Below are positions 53,401 to 64,000 of a stretch of 64,000 nucleotides of DNA, in pieces. Numbering within the stretch: position 1 is the first letter of the stretch; each line of letters starts with the position of its first letter. Source of the stretch: Ciona savignyi (lineage: Eukaryota; Chordata; Ascidiacea; Phlebobranchia; Cionidae); contig CH002495.1 in NCBI GenBank assembly GCA_000149265.1, forward strand, positions 627,848 to 691,847. The letters are read 5' to 3'. A program made the position numbers and the translations under genes. Below the pieces are notes generated by a model. That model did no database searches. It saw only the letters and a list, made by a program, of their open reading frames with translations, and had not been told where the DNA came from.

Positions 53401-54450
53401 TGTCTGACAGTCCATGCATTACCCCGTTTTGCTGACAGTCCATGAGTTACCCATTGTTCTGATAGTACACGCATCAACCACTGATATTTCAAGCTACATG
53501 AGCTAACCCGCTGGACAAATACACCTTAACTGAAAAACAGAAAAAAATGAGTTTCTCACCGATCAGGAACCCCTGCAAACGACGAACGAAATGGGAAGAT
53601 GTAGAAGTTGTAAGCGTCCACTTGGTACTTTTGTAAAGAGTCACTCCAAGAGAAAGTGCACATTCCTGGAAAGTGCATGTTGTATATTAGTTCAACGATA
53701 CAGAACTTACTTAAATGGATGATACAAAATTGCAATAGATTACAATGTCAGATAATTGTTTTTATCCTCGTAGACCAGTATAAAAAGCATGGCAGTTTTT
53801 AAAAAGATTGTATTCATGAAACCCTAAGAAATTCCAGATGCATTTGTGATACTTCAATGTTCCTTGTGGGATCACGATGGGTATTATAAAATCTGCTTAG
53901 TCATCATAGCTCAAAAGCTATTACAGTGTGTCGAATATGATTATTAGAAAAGCAATGTCTGTTAAGTTTTTTCCATCTTCTGGCCGATGGTCCAACATGC
54001 TACCACTCAGCCAACAAATACAGAAATTATAAGTGGCAAAGAACAACATGCAGTGTGTGCCATTAGATATTTCTTAAGCATGCTATTGCCATGATGGCCT
54101 ATCATCCTGTTTGGATTACATGGTAGATGCAAGTTTTTATTAAAAAAGGCGGGCTAAGTGAAAGCATGGCAAACTTTGAGCATTAACCAGTATTGCATGA
54201 ACAAATATTGCCGTTTTCCAGACTTATAATTAAAAAATATGACTGGCTTACCAAACTGTAAAAGGATAAAATTTTCTGTGTTGCAACGTAGTTTATAGTA
54301 ACGATCTTCTGGCGAGTCGTATGACGTTAGATTGTGACGATGGTTCGTTAAACCAGTAAATTCTCCGTCTATGCAGATAAAGCTCGCATTGTCTATTGCC
54401 TGATTAACTTTCGGCAACATTTCAGTGAAGTTATCACGAGTAATATCCAT
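47405..54450 (-). CDS. PARN: Poly(A)-specific ribonuclease PARN, complete
   Basis: Cap-binding DEDD 3'-5' exonuclease that shortens mRNA poly(A) tails and trims small RNAs. Minus-strand exons: 54252-54450, 53560-53665, 52314-52483, 51481-51649, 50867-51058, 50278-50467, 49597-49756, 49105-49229, 48365-48571, 47405-47854. All introns are GT-AG and phases close: 1968 bases, 655 residues (human 639). The catalytic set is visible: D28 and E30 (CIDGEFTGL, same numbers as human), D299 in GHNMLLD, and H386 with D391 in [12 protein letters not shown]. The region at about 180-280 is the R3H-containing part. The RRM-like domain includes HISWINETQ, whose Trp (about 491) matches the cap-binding Trp. The C-terminal 140 residues are Ser/Pro-rich with KKQR and end FAVPDDW, like the human VPDTW end. 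The gap at 52985-53084 is intronic. Very sure. Confidence 0.97.
47880..48150 (+). mobile_element. Composite SINE: different tRNA head with a family 1 tail
   Basis: The head GCGTGGTCTAAAGGATAGG (A box) and TAGGGTTCAAACCTTACGC (B box, with a T-stem that can pair) is unlike the family-1 head, yet it is followed by family-1 blocks TCCTTGGGCAAGGCAC and GCAATCTGATTACC and an ATAAACATAAATATTAGG-like end. Lies antisense in PARN intron 47855-48364. Confidence 0.55.
48155..48345. repeat. A-rich minisatellite in PARN intron
   Basis: About ten imperfect units of GTCAATAAAACA(C/T)AAAAAA, period 17-20 bases. Confidence 0.85.
48759..49037 (-). mobile_element. SINE family 1, full length, in a PARN intron
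   Basis: Same orientation as PARN in intron 48572-49104. Minus-strand head TTAGTCTTGTGGTTTAGTGT, then ACCGAAAGGTTAAAGG, CCTTCGGCAAGACAC and tail GGATAAACATAAATATATCC. Confidence 0.85.
50060..50265. repeat. Minisatellite in a PARN intron
   Basis: Imperfect units of about 27 bases (ATTTACAAAAATAGCAAAAA plus AACACAT), filling the intron just downstream of the exon at 50278-50467. Confidence 0.75.
51283..51400 (-). mobile_element. Diverged SINE family 1 fragment in a PARN intron
   Basis: GAGCAATCGCTAGATTACAT, a CGCC-CACATTCACCGCCAGG block and TACAGTGTGTCGTATCATAC follow the reverse 3'-half order of family 1. Confidence 0.45.
52985..53084. other. Sequence gap (run of 100 N)
   Basis: A 100-base N run, likely a placeholder of unknown true length, inside PARN intron 52484-53559. 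Exons on both sides join in phase. Confidence 0.99.
53321..53490 (-). mobile_element. SINE family 1 fragment followed by a short triplication
   Basis: GGTTCAGGAAATGTCCGCTA and GGTTTTGATTCAACCACC match the reversed SINE head. Then CTGACAGTCCATG(C/A)(A/G)TTACCC occurs twice, with a third looser copy (CTGATAGTACACGCATCAACC). Confidence 0.5.
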
Positions 54451-55317
54451 TTTGAAGAAACAAATTCTCTAGATAAATTAATGATGCTCCTTTCGTGCCG
54501 TCAACATTTCCATTGCACATTTAACAAAAGGGAAATCCCCGTAATCGAGCAATCATTTTTTATGTCGGGTTGTCGCAACAGGCGATAATCGTCCTTGTCC
54601 CAGCCTGTAGTATACATTTATACATTGTTTAGCGTTTGTAATTTGGGGAACCGAATTATATGCAGCATAGATTGTCGAATTTGATATACTTATACACACT
54701 AAACGGCAATAAATAAATGAAATCATTTGTAAAATTACCAAGCTTCCGACACTGTGGTTTAGTTTAGTCAACGACGTATAATAAGTATTATATGTCGTTG
54801 GTTTAGTTTATTTATTTTTGCCCCAGTTTTTAAAAATGGTAAACGAATATAATCAAGATACAGGAACGGGAAAAGACGGCAAAACGAACAGTCGTTAAAA
54901 CACGTCATTAAAAAAAGAGATATAATTTAATAAATATAGCGGACGCGGCCGCCAAACCTAGGCGAAAGAACAATATTAAGCGATCCAAATTTAATTAGGA
55001 GCAATAAATTCAAAGTGGGCAGCACTAAATTCAAAGTTGGGTTTCTTCATAGGAATCTTGTCGTCTAAGTCAGTGGTTCCCAACCGTGGTGCGAATAGCA
55101 TTACTCGGGTTCTTTTATATACCTTCTACGAACCACTGGTCCAAACCTGTTTTATTGAAAAGTATATAAACTTTCTTTATAAAAATAAGTTGAATGACCG
55201 AACACAAGATGCTCAACGATTTTTGACTGGATCCACTATGTATTTAAAGCAGAATGTTTCAAAAATTATCACATACGTTAATATGATAGGATAATATTGT
55301 TATATCACCTTGCACTA
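54451..55317. other. PARN upstream region; no gene seen
   Basis: A+T-rich sequence between the PARN start codon and the transposon. A short inverted block around AACGACGTATAATAAGTATTATATGTCGTTGG (54770-54800) could form a hairpin. No coding exon recognised. Confidence 0.4.
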
Positions 55318-55351
55318 CACTGTTAAAAAAAATTGTAAATTTACTGGGAAA
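55318..55351 (+). repeat. Left terminal inverted repeat of the transposon
   Basis: CACTGTTAAAAAAAATTGTA followed by AATTTACTGGGAA. Compared with the right end it has about eight additional bases in the A/T-rich middle. Confidence 0.85.
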
Positions 55352-55809
55352 CGGTCAGTATTTTTTTTACATATTGCTCTGTAATATAGTTTTACAGAAT
55401 TTTCTCGGTAATTACTTTTACAATTGCCTTTTTCCTCGCACTTCCGGGTTCTTGAGAACTGTGGGTAAAATACTTTGACCAATCGGCGAGCGAGATTGTT
55501 CATCGTAACGTGTTTAAAGACAGAAATTTTGACAGACGCCATTTTGAATGAAAGTTTTACTAGATTTTGGTTTAAGTTACCTGTATGTTTAGAAAAGTTA
55601 GGCTAGACCTAGGTTATTTGTAAGTAAAATTGGTACACTATACAATAATACGGTAGGTTTACAAAATTTGCTTCTTTTGTTTGTGATTTTGTTTAGTACC
55701 GGTACGGTACACTGTTGCATGCACACATTGTGTCGAAAACTGCCATGCTTTCCAGACTGGACTATTATCGTAGTCTATAGTAGGCGAAATTTATATTATT
55801 TATAACACC

Positions 55810-58269
55810 ATGGATAGTTCACAAGATTATGTATGTACAGTGACAACATGCAACAAAGTGTTTTATGATAAAAAAGAGTTATTGCAACATTTAAAGCAAC
55901 ACATTAGAAGTGGCTTTAAAATAACATGTCCTCTGCCAGGATGTTCAAGGATCTATCATGTCGTATCATAATTTTCTTCTCATTTATCACGATGCCACAG
56001 TACCTGTACCGCATTTAATGGTGGTGCTGATAAGACTCAAGCGTCCATTCAATTTCAAAGGCCTACTTGTGATGAAGGAGGTTTGGAACCATTAATTTCT
56101 AGTCCTATGAGTCAAGAAGAGTTAGTAAAGAAATATGGAATATTTTATTTTACTTTGCAATATAAATATTTAATTCCCACTTCAATCGTGCAAAAACTTA
56201 TCACAGATTATGTACAACTTTATTCAGAAAATTTCAAACATATTTCACAAAATCTGCGAACTGTTCTTTTAGAACATAAAATAAGTGAAGGTTTGATCAA
56301 AAGAATTGTTGACGAGTTATGCTCCAGGGATGTATTTAACAGTTCTCACAACGATGGGCCGTTACGGTCAATATATTCCCGTAACCAGTTTTTTGAAAGT
56401 AATTTTCGCTATGTAGCTCCAATATCATTAAATCTGAATTCTGCTGTTCACCCAGAAAGTTTTGCAGTCAAACACTTCCACTATGTTCCTATTTTAGATT
56501 CTTTAAAAAGTTTCTTTACCAACAATGTTGTAAGGGGAGAATTTTATTTCCTACCAAAAACAGCCAGGTGTGGATTATTTTGACATTCATGATGGCATGG
56601 CATTCAAATCAAACTCTCTGTTTACCTGTGGATCTCGTGTTTTACAAATTATTCTGTTTCAAGACGCATTTGAAATAGTCAACCCACTTGGTTCTGCAAG
56701 AGGAATACACAAGCTTTTAGGTGTTTATTACACCTTAGGAAACTTACATCCACATTTGCGATCCAAAATTAACCCAATGCAGCTGGTGTTGTTATGCAAT
56801 GAAAAAGATCTAAACATGAGTAATGTCCGTGATGTTTTCTCCCCTCTTGGTCAATGATTTAAAAGTTTTGGAAACGACTGGAATTGACTTGGGTTTCGGC
56901 CAAAGTGTGCTAGGCACTGTTGCTTGTATTACTGGTGATAACCTAGGGAGTCACTGGATAGGGGGGTTTTGCAACAAACTTTAGTAGTGCTGCATACATT
57001 TGTAGGTATTGCGTTCAAACAAAAAATGAATTTCTTCAAAGCCCAGTTGGTCCTAAACACCTTCGTGATATCGAGAGTTACAATCGAATTGCAGCAAAAG
57101 TTAGCGAAGTAGAACCTGCACAAAATCACATTCAAGGCATCAAATTCTCTTCAATCTTTAATGATTTGAAGTATTTTCATGTATGTGCGCCAGGGTTACC
57201 ACCCTGTATTGCTCACGATCTTTTTGAAGGCATTATTGCATATGATATGATGTTATTCATTAACTACTTTGTCAAGGAGGGTTGGTTTTCCTTGGAGTAT
57301 CTTAATTTTAGAGTAAGAGGTTTTAAATACAGTCCACATGATAAGTTATCCAAACCACCAATTTTAAGCAGCTTATCACGGCGGTCATTATCTGGCAATG
57401 CAAGCCAAAATTGGTGTTTTTTGAGATTGTTTACATTATTTGTTATGAGCAAAGTTGTTAACTATGACAATGTGATTTGGCAATGTGTTTTAACTTTGCA
57501 CAAAATCATTGATATATGTACTGCTCCTGCATTTCAACAAAGAACTGTGGTTGATTTAAAGCTGTTGATTGATGACTATATAGAAATTCGTCAGCGTCAT
57601 TTCAATTCTGTACCACTGCGACCGAAGCACCATTATCTTACACATTATCCATGGCTAATCTTACAGTTTGGGCCATTGGTGCATTTGTCGACTTTACGAT
57701 TTGAGAGTAAGCACTCTTATTTTAAACAGGTAAAACGGAGCACGAAAAATTTCATTAATGTTACTCACACTCTTTCACATCACCACCAGAAGTTACAATC
57801 TGCTTTAATAGAGAGTGGACGTTTGTTTGAAACTGCCAACGATGTAGTTACATCAGCTGGAGAATTATTCACAACCAGTATTGTTGCATTGATTCAAAGA
57901 AGTAATATTGACATCAAGAAGTGTGTTGCTTTGAGTAAAGCAATTAGCTCGTCTATAACATATCACCGGAAGCAATTTGTTATAATAGCTAAGGTTAATC
58001 ATTTTAATTTTAGTGTTGGAAAAATTATTGTCATGTTTCAAGTTGATCAAATTGTTTACTTTATTGTTGAAAATTGTATGGCAACTTGGGTTGCAAACCT
58101 TGGTGTATATGCTGTAAAATCATTACCAGTACCTCCAACACAAGCTTACAATAATAATTGTGATAGTAATATGTCACTTGTCAGTTTAACCAAACTTTAT
58201 TTTAAATTTCCATTGTATGTTTACCATATTGACCATGAATCTTTTTTGGTGCAAACTAGTTACATGTAG
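55810..58269 (+). pseudogene. Transposase with N-terminal C2H2 fingers, frameshifted
   Basis: The frame opens MDSSQDYVCTVTTCNKVFYD with a C2H2 finger (CTVTTC...HLKQH) and a second one (CPLPGCS...HLSRCH) interrupted by a stop at 55969. Homologous coding continues in other frames: 56083-56583, 56570-56857 and about 56860 to 58269, so at least three frame breaks occur (near 55970, 56570 and 56850). A further break lies near 56960, after GDNLGSHWIGGF. The last part (367 residues open) contains HDLFEG, RPKHHYLTHYPWL and RFESKHSYF. The Asp of GDNLG, Asp of HDLFEG and Glu of RFESKH are good candidates for a DDE triad; that is inference. Similar proteins are common in fish and invertebrate genomes as uncharacterised repeat-derived genes. 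It cannot make an intact product as read. Confidence 0.75.
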
Positions 58270-58537
58270 GTTAAATCCATAATATGCACCTCTTGTTTTG
58301 CACTGGTAGTCGATTGAGTTTGTACAATAGGTGTATAAATGTCTGACATTTATTATTTTTATTTAAAAGTGATTTTATGATGAACCAATGGCTACAACGT
58401 CAAGTATCCTTATAATGTGATTGGTAAATATGTGATTTTATAGCTTGAATTAGGGATAATACTGTACACATGTTACCTGTATATACCTATATATTCACTG
58501 TTTAATATCCTGACAGACTATTTTATTGTAAGTAAAA

Positions 58538-61194
58538 ATGAGAGAAACAATATTAAAAACTTTACCTGATTTGGATATAGACATATTGGTAAAGTTGGAA
58601 AAATGTCTAAAAGAAGATGTGGGTGTTGATGCAGAGGAAGATCTTCACTTAGTTACAGAAGCAGATTTACTGATTTACTGAAGGTCCTTAAGCCAATTCC
58701 TGCACGCAAACTTATACGAGCTTGGAATGGTACGTATAAGTAAACGGTATATATTGATACGTTCATCATTTAGCCTACCATTTATATAGAAATACATATA
58801 TAGCCATATAGCTATTTACAATCGAGTATAGTGGTTGTTTTGTGACCCCTAATATAATTGTATGTAATTAATTTGAATCCTCATTCAATACCTGTATTTC
58901 CTATTTATTAGGTCAAGATCGTGCAAGGGAACAAAATGATGATCAACTACTTAATCTATCACGTTCATCATCTGGATTTTCTACAGAACCAGTCGAATCG
59001 GACCAAAGTAGCATTTCACATGAATCACTAAATTCTCGTGGTTGGGCATACAGATATGTTGTTCCATGGCAGCAGTTTCCCAAAGAAGTGTTAGAAGTGT
59101 GTGAAAAAGGTGAGATTCTCTCAAACTCATTGAAGAAGGATATGGTCCGAATTATCTGCACTGAGTTAATTAATAATGTAGGAAAACCTGGAAGAAAAAA
59201 TTTGGAAACTATTGCATATAGTATAATATCAAAATATCCTACTTCCTTCAAAATATGTGCTGACTGGTGTCGTTTTATCAAACGGACTGAGAGATTTAAC
59301 TGATAAAATGGAATATCGTATTGACAATGAAAAACGAAAACTGAAAAGGAAACAACCAGCACAATCTGAGAAACCCTATGGATGCAACAACTGGTGTCCA
59401 GTAAATGAAAACGAAACTGACATTTCGCCACTTCTACAACTAAAAGATTGGCTAAAACAGGAATATCTAAAAACCATTCCAAACCTATGTAAAGTTCAAA
59501 AAGCAATGAGAGAAACATTCCCATTGCAGCAAAGAGACATAAACAATAAACCACCAATGTCTGTGGCCAATGTAAAAATTGTTTGGCCCTTTCTCCTTCA
59601 GGAAGAATGTTTGATTCAGTATTATTCCATTTCAACTGATAAAAGAGATGCTAAATCTGAGTTGATGCATGGCCTTACCTCAAAATCAGCATTGGTTTAT
59701 AGGTGAGATTGAGAAGTTGTTTATTTATATTTGCTTGTAAAAAGTTTTTTTAGCAACCCGGTAGGTTTGCAATTTAATAAAATAACTACTGGTTGTTTTC
59801 CCACCTTTGGTAAACAATATTTTGAAAAATATAGTTTAATATGTCTAGGCACATGAAAAAGTCAAACTCTGCAAATGTCAAGAACAAAATAAAAAGCATA
59901 AAAGATGAATGTAAAGAGCTGAAATCCCATGATCCAAAATCAGTAAACTTCATTGGAACTCTTGTGTGGCTTACTTTGGTGGAGGATGAAACACAAATTT
60001 TGGACTATTTTAAGGTAAGAGATAAAAATCCTTGTTCTTGTGAAATAGACCTCTCTGTATATTTTAACAGCATCCCTATTATCTAGGTATAGAGTTATAT
60101 ACCAAAATTTGTGGTTGTAAGTCATCATGCATGATATACAGGCTATATAAGAGATTAAAAATCCTGTGAGATATTGTGTTACGTATGTATCTTACTATCT
60201 GTATAGTTTATTTATGTTCCAGTATATTTTCATTGTTAGTGTCTACGCTACATCTGTCCAATTGATAAGCTTATATGTATTATGCTAATCTACATAATAA
60301 ATACCGGTACTTTTTCGAAGGAGGATCAGCAGATGTCAGAAATATTGAATGAAATACCACCCATCACCATTTTTAATTATTAAAGGTAAAAATAGGTTAT
60401 TGTATACAATATAAAAAATTAGCGACATGGCACCTGGGAGGGGGTAGGGGTGGATCTGACAGTGGTTTCAAACATACAATCTGACTTATCAAGGCACTGT
60501 TTATTAATTTCTGTTTGGGTAACCCCAAGTTCAGACTCTATTCAATACTCAACTAGGTTAAATTTTACCAGTTATTCACTTGTAAATTTTGTCTTATAGG
60601 TACGAATGCAACCCTTTCATCTGCACAGAATGTGTATGTGGCTATTGAGAATATAGTCACTGCTCAATTTCGATCAGTATACCGCGCTTTAGCGTACTTT
60701 TTCTGCAGTTTCTTTGTGTTCAATATGAAGTACCCAGATAAAGCATGTCTCACCATGGACTTTTTTCAAAGGTATGTTTTTCTATTCAAAATGGTACAAG
60801 CAAATATGTGTATCGTGTGATTGTGCTGCTTGGTGAGCTCATCTGATAGCGTGGCAGATCATCAGCTTGTGCTTCTCCACCCCAGTTTAATAATTTATAA
60901 AAATCTGTGCAGTGCAGCAGCACAAATTAAGTAACTGGAACACATAAGTAATCGATAACTCTTGTTTTACTAATTTCCCTACTAACTAGAATGTATTTAC
61001 ATATTTATCCATTGTTTTCTAGAATAAGTCTTTTACCAAGCATTAACATTTTAAATAAATGCAGGTATATTGCAAATGTGCAACACATGGAATCCAAGTT
61101 TAAACCAAAGAAAAAGAGAAAATACGAAATACATCCTAAAGTGCTGCGGTTGTTAACTGCTATCGGTGTGGACCTGCAGCTACCTACTGACTAA
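58538..61194 (+). pseudogene. SAM-domain accessory protein of the transposon, broken
   Basis: Exon-like blocks 58538-58729, 58912-59702, 59849-60014, 60600-60771 and 61065-61194, most with good GT-AG borders. The first encodes MRETILKTLPDLDIDILVKL and later PIPARKLIRAW, resembling a sterile alpha motif; an eight-base tandem duplication (GATTTACT twice, 58667-58682) shifts its frame. The second has SRGWAYRYVVPWQQFPKEVL and is shifted once near 59250 before SNGLRDLTDKMEYR. The last two join in phase and end QLPTD-stop. The third and fourth do not join in phase, so an exon may be missing or damaged at 60015-60599. The architecture resembles vertebrate proteins annotated as SAMD3-like; this is from memory and not tested. 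No role in transposition is shown by sequence. Confidence 0.6.
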
Positions 61195-61627
61195 AACCAC
61201 CGTTTCGCTGGGACACTTGGCTTGTGGATTTCTTTTAAACGTTTTTCGTTTTTTTCTAAATACTGCGTGGCGGATTATACCCTTGTGCTTTTTCACCTCA
61301 GTAGTTTCGCTGGTGTTGTTTACACTTAGCTTCAGGATTTTTTTCAAACGTTTTTCGTTTTTTCTCTCGTGGCAAAATAATAAAAGTCAATTAAAGTGAA
61401 TCAGTAGATTTAGTTTTTACAGGTATCATCTGTATTCATTTAAAAATGTCTGTATTTATTTAACTGAGAAAAGAAGGTAAATAATTACAGGAAGCGCGGT
61501 ATTTAATTTTCGGTTACTGAAAAATAAAAGTAAAACTTTTACTGAAATTTACTGTAAATATACAACATTTACGGATTTTTGCAGTAAATATTTTTACAGT
61601 ATGCGCCGTTAGAACTGCTGCCAGCAA

Positions 61628-61653
61628 ATTCCCAGTAAATTTTTTTAACAGTG
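61628..61653 (-). repeat. Right terminal inverted repeat of the transposon
   Basis: On the minus strand CACTGTTAAAAAAATTTACT followed by GGGAA, matching the left end apart from the internal gap. Confidence 0.85.
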
Positions 61654-64000
61654 TAGGGCATAGCAGATTGGCCTGCCGTTCAGTTCGACTCCACAACCTT
61701 TCGGCTGTCTGCAAACCGCCGGCTCTCTGCAATGCTAACCCATATTTCGACCCCGAAACCTTTCGGTTGCCTGCACACTGCTGACTTCCTACGCCGCTTA
61801 CCCATGGGGCTAAAAGGTCGAACTTTATGACGATGCAGATGCGAAAATTTGGGGTTCTGACAACGATTGTCGTTTCCCCACCATTCCCAAATACAATTAA
61901 ATATACCTACTGTTGTGGGAACGATATCAGCACTTGTCCTTGCATGACCATAAGGCACTTTATGGACGTCGCTTAAACCTAACAGAATGGGTTAAAAAAC
62001 AGTGAAAACATCTAAAAAACACCCTGCAATAGCTTTGGTAACCGATAATTATTCGACGGTTGCCCGTGTAATAATATTTGCCTTTACTTAACCACAGATG
62101 TATACACATATCTTATGACCTATAAGCTACCTATAAGCTATATCCTATCGCAATAGAGCAAACTTTAGACTGAAAGAACTTTTCAAGACTATTAGGTTGA
62201 TTCAAATTATAAATTACCTGGTATGTTAGGTTGGAAACCATAATGGACTCTCTACCGGTCGCCATAACCATTTGGCCAGCATGTATTTTTACCGAGCTTA
62301 GTTTCGAACGCATGCTGTGCTCGTCACTAAAAAGTTCTTTTATGTAAGGGCAAGTATATGTATCGATCGTACATTCGGCGACCATGTATGCCGGGAAGTG
62401 ATGGTGGTTTTACATAACGTGTTTCCACGACGATTCGTCGAAACACCATCGGCCTGGCGTTACTACCACCAAGCGGAAAAAGTTCCCGTAATTTCCCACT
62501 TACTTTCGTTTTGAAAGGTGAAGTAGCCCTAGCCCAACGGTTAGGACGCTCTTTTAAGATAGTGATACTAAGCATACCAATTATTCTAAAAGTAACCTAT
62601 AATGATAGATCTAGAGTCAGTGGCCCAAAACCTGAGATTTATTACCAAATACCATAACCACGCATAGGCTAAACGTAGATAGGTCTCTATCTTATTCCGA
62701 ATAATACTATGAAGCGAGAGTATCCTAAACCTTGATCAGTTTAATAAACTACACAATATGCTGTGTCTTATATTATATAACAAACTATATGCGTGCGTAA
62801 GCAACTAAATGACTCAGCGAACAAAAGTAGGCCTAATTGGCTCAAGAATTTGTGATTGTAACTTACAGTTAACACCAAATGCCCATTTTCCTGTTGCCCA
62901 GCTATCATTGATCTAAAACCGAATGCCACCAATCCAAAAAATAACCTTTTAAAATAGGTCACTGTGAATACAGCTGGTTTGCTTTAGATTTTAAAACAAG
63001 CTCGCTTGTTTATTCACAATCGATTGGAACAACTTAGCAGACCGATAAAACGTAATAACCCAGCCAACTATAAGATAATTTTATCAATACAGTACAATGT
63101 ACAATAGTTTTGTGAATTCAATCTACGTCGTTTTGATATTACAACGTATGTCTATGGTCAGGTGAGTTTTGACTCCTTGTCAAACTTGAACTTGTATTGA
63201 AAAAACATTTTCGTGGTAACTTGTAATACGTACGTCATAGCGAATACAGATTATGTTTTTCCATTAGATATTGTGTATATGGGATCCAGTATTTAACGTT
63301 ATCGCAATCTAACTGCAAATATAAAATTGCCATTGTAAGGAGAATTGTTTGGTAAAAGCAGACATTCACAAGTTTCGTGATGGTTTCATGAATGAAACTG
63401 TCAATCACGTCGTGAATCGTGAAGCTTACCACGTGTTTCCGCCATTCGTTGTTACAAGCACTGTACTTCCACATTCACCTTTTTTTTGTTTTTTTGATGA
63501 CATAACATGTTTTTTTGTGTGTGAACGACATCTCTGGCAAAACAATGAAAAAAACGTATTAATCCACATAGTACTTCAAACTGAAAACGGAAACTAACTT
63601 GGGATTTTATCAGGTTTTGCCAGCCCCATGTGATAAAATATGATGTTTTTCGAACTGTTAATGGAAAATGTATTACAAAGGCCCAAATCAACCTTCGTAG
63701 TTTAACACGTAGTTTTTTGAATACGGTATCAACTTAGCCATGTACTATGCCATTGACCGGCGGAATTCAATGTTGCAGTTGTAAATATTACTAAATACCG
63801 CAAAGATATTTGCACGTAGAATAGCACATGAATTTATAATATAATTCAGATAGGATTCAGCATAATATATGTATTTGTAGTGCAACGGCGGAGTCACCGA
63901 TCCTAACAACGGCTGGATCAATGGTAGACCAGCGGCGCAAGAAAAAATATATTTGCGCAAACGTTCTGACGTCATTTACTTTTGTTGAGGAAGCTGTCGG
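61654..64000. other. No gene recognised; repeat fragments
   Basis: Right flank of the transposon. Contains CAACCTTTCGGCTGTCTGCA and a second similar copy (CGAAACCTTTCGGTTGCCTG) at about 61693-61770, and SINE-like pieces near 62235-62400 and 62523-62560. The rest is A+T-rich with no exon I can support. Confidence 0.4.
62235..62400 (-). mobile_element. SINE family 2 fragments
   Basis: Reverse-oriented CGCCATAACCATTTGGCC, TACCGAGCTTAGTTTCGAAC and GTATCGATCGTACATTCGGC match head and tail parts of family 2, apparently two overlapping pieces. Confidence 0.5.

Larger units (their letters stand above)
55318..61653 (+). mobile_element. EnSpm/CACTA-like DNA transposon, decayed
   Basis: Terminal inverted repeats CACTGTTAAAAAAA...TTTACTGGGAA begin at 55318 and end at 61653; the left repeat has an extra eight bases inside. 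Both ends are flanked by TA, a possible 2-bp target duplication. Subterminal regions (55340-55430 and 61505-61640) are rich in TTTACAG/TTTACTG-type motifs in both orientations, as in CACTA-group elements. It carries a broken transposase gene (55810-58269) and a second multi-exon gene (58538-61194), both on the plus strand. Assignment to EnSpm/CACTA rests on the CACTG ends, subterminal repeats and gene content; another superfamily with the same transposase type is possible. Confidence 0.78.

Noticed and set aside
58943-59635. 230-codon minus-strand frame inside the transposon
   Set aside because: It is antisense to the accessory-gene exon, whose plus-strand reading has splice borders and sensible motifs.

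Overview
The window is eukaryotic: genes are split by many small GT-AG introns, intergenic DNA is A+T-rich, and tRNA-derived SINE remnants lie on both strands and inside introns. Gene content (a 24-exon RPB2, a 10-exon PARN, a claudin with four hydrophobic segments, a bZIP factor of XBP1 type) and the style of the repeats suggest a compact invertebrate chordate genome, most likely an ascidian of the Ciona type. The species assignment is inference; the gene calls rest on residue-level matches and exon phases that all close.

Layout. 190-13505: a local gene family. Four tandem units (about 2.0, 2.5, 2.5 and 2.6 kb) each carry a minus-strand gene for a predicted secreted protein made of a signal peptide plus 2, 19, 18 or 24 copies of an 11-residue Trp-rich repeat. 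A fifth, diverged and inverted copy lies on the plus strand at 12720-13103; its eight repeats each follow a pair of basic residues. The arms are separated by a 1.6 kb palindromic spacer (9791-11389). 13506-19703: no recognised gene, dispersed repeats. 19704-21225: the last two coding exons of an XBP1-like bZIP factor (minus); its 5' exon was not found. 21226-26028: repeats and nothing else I can support. 26121-43486: complete POLR2B (RPB2, minus, 1173 aa), with a sequence gap inside one intron. 45019-47103: complete claudin-like gene (plus, 229 aa), converging on PARN. 47405-54450: complete PARN (minus, 655 aa), also with an intronic gap. 55318-61653: a 6.3 kb decayed EnSpm/CACTA-like DNA transposon with terminal inverted repeats, a transposase pseudogene and an accessory gene. 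61654-64000: no gene seen.

How they relate. POLR2B and PARN are housekeeping RNA-metabolism genes: catalytic subunit of RNA polymerase II, and the poly(A) exonuclease that removes mRNA tails. The claudin serves epithelial junctions and the bZIP protein probably stress or secretory-pathway transcription. Nothing shows these genes are functionally coupled. The unusual part is the secreted Trp-rich repeat family, whose flanks are nearly identical between units while repeat number varies, so it is evolving by recent duplication and repeat slippage. Its architecture (signal peptide, many identical short cores, basic cleavage sites in the diverged copy) resembles a multi-copy peptide precursor; I know of no described family that it matches.
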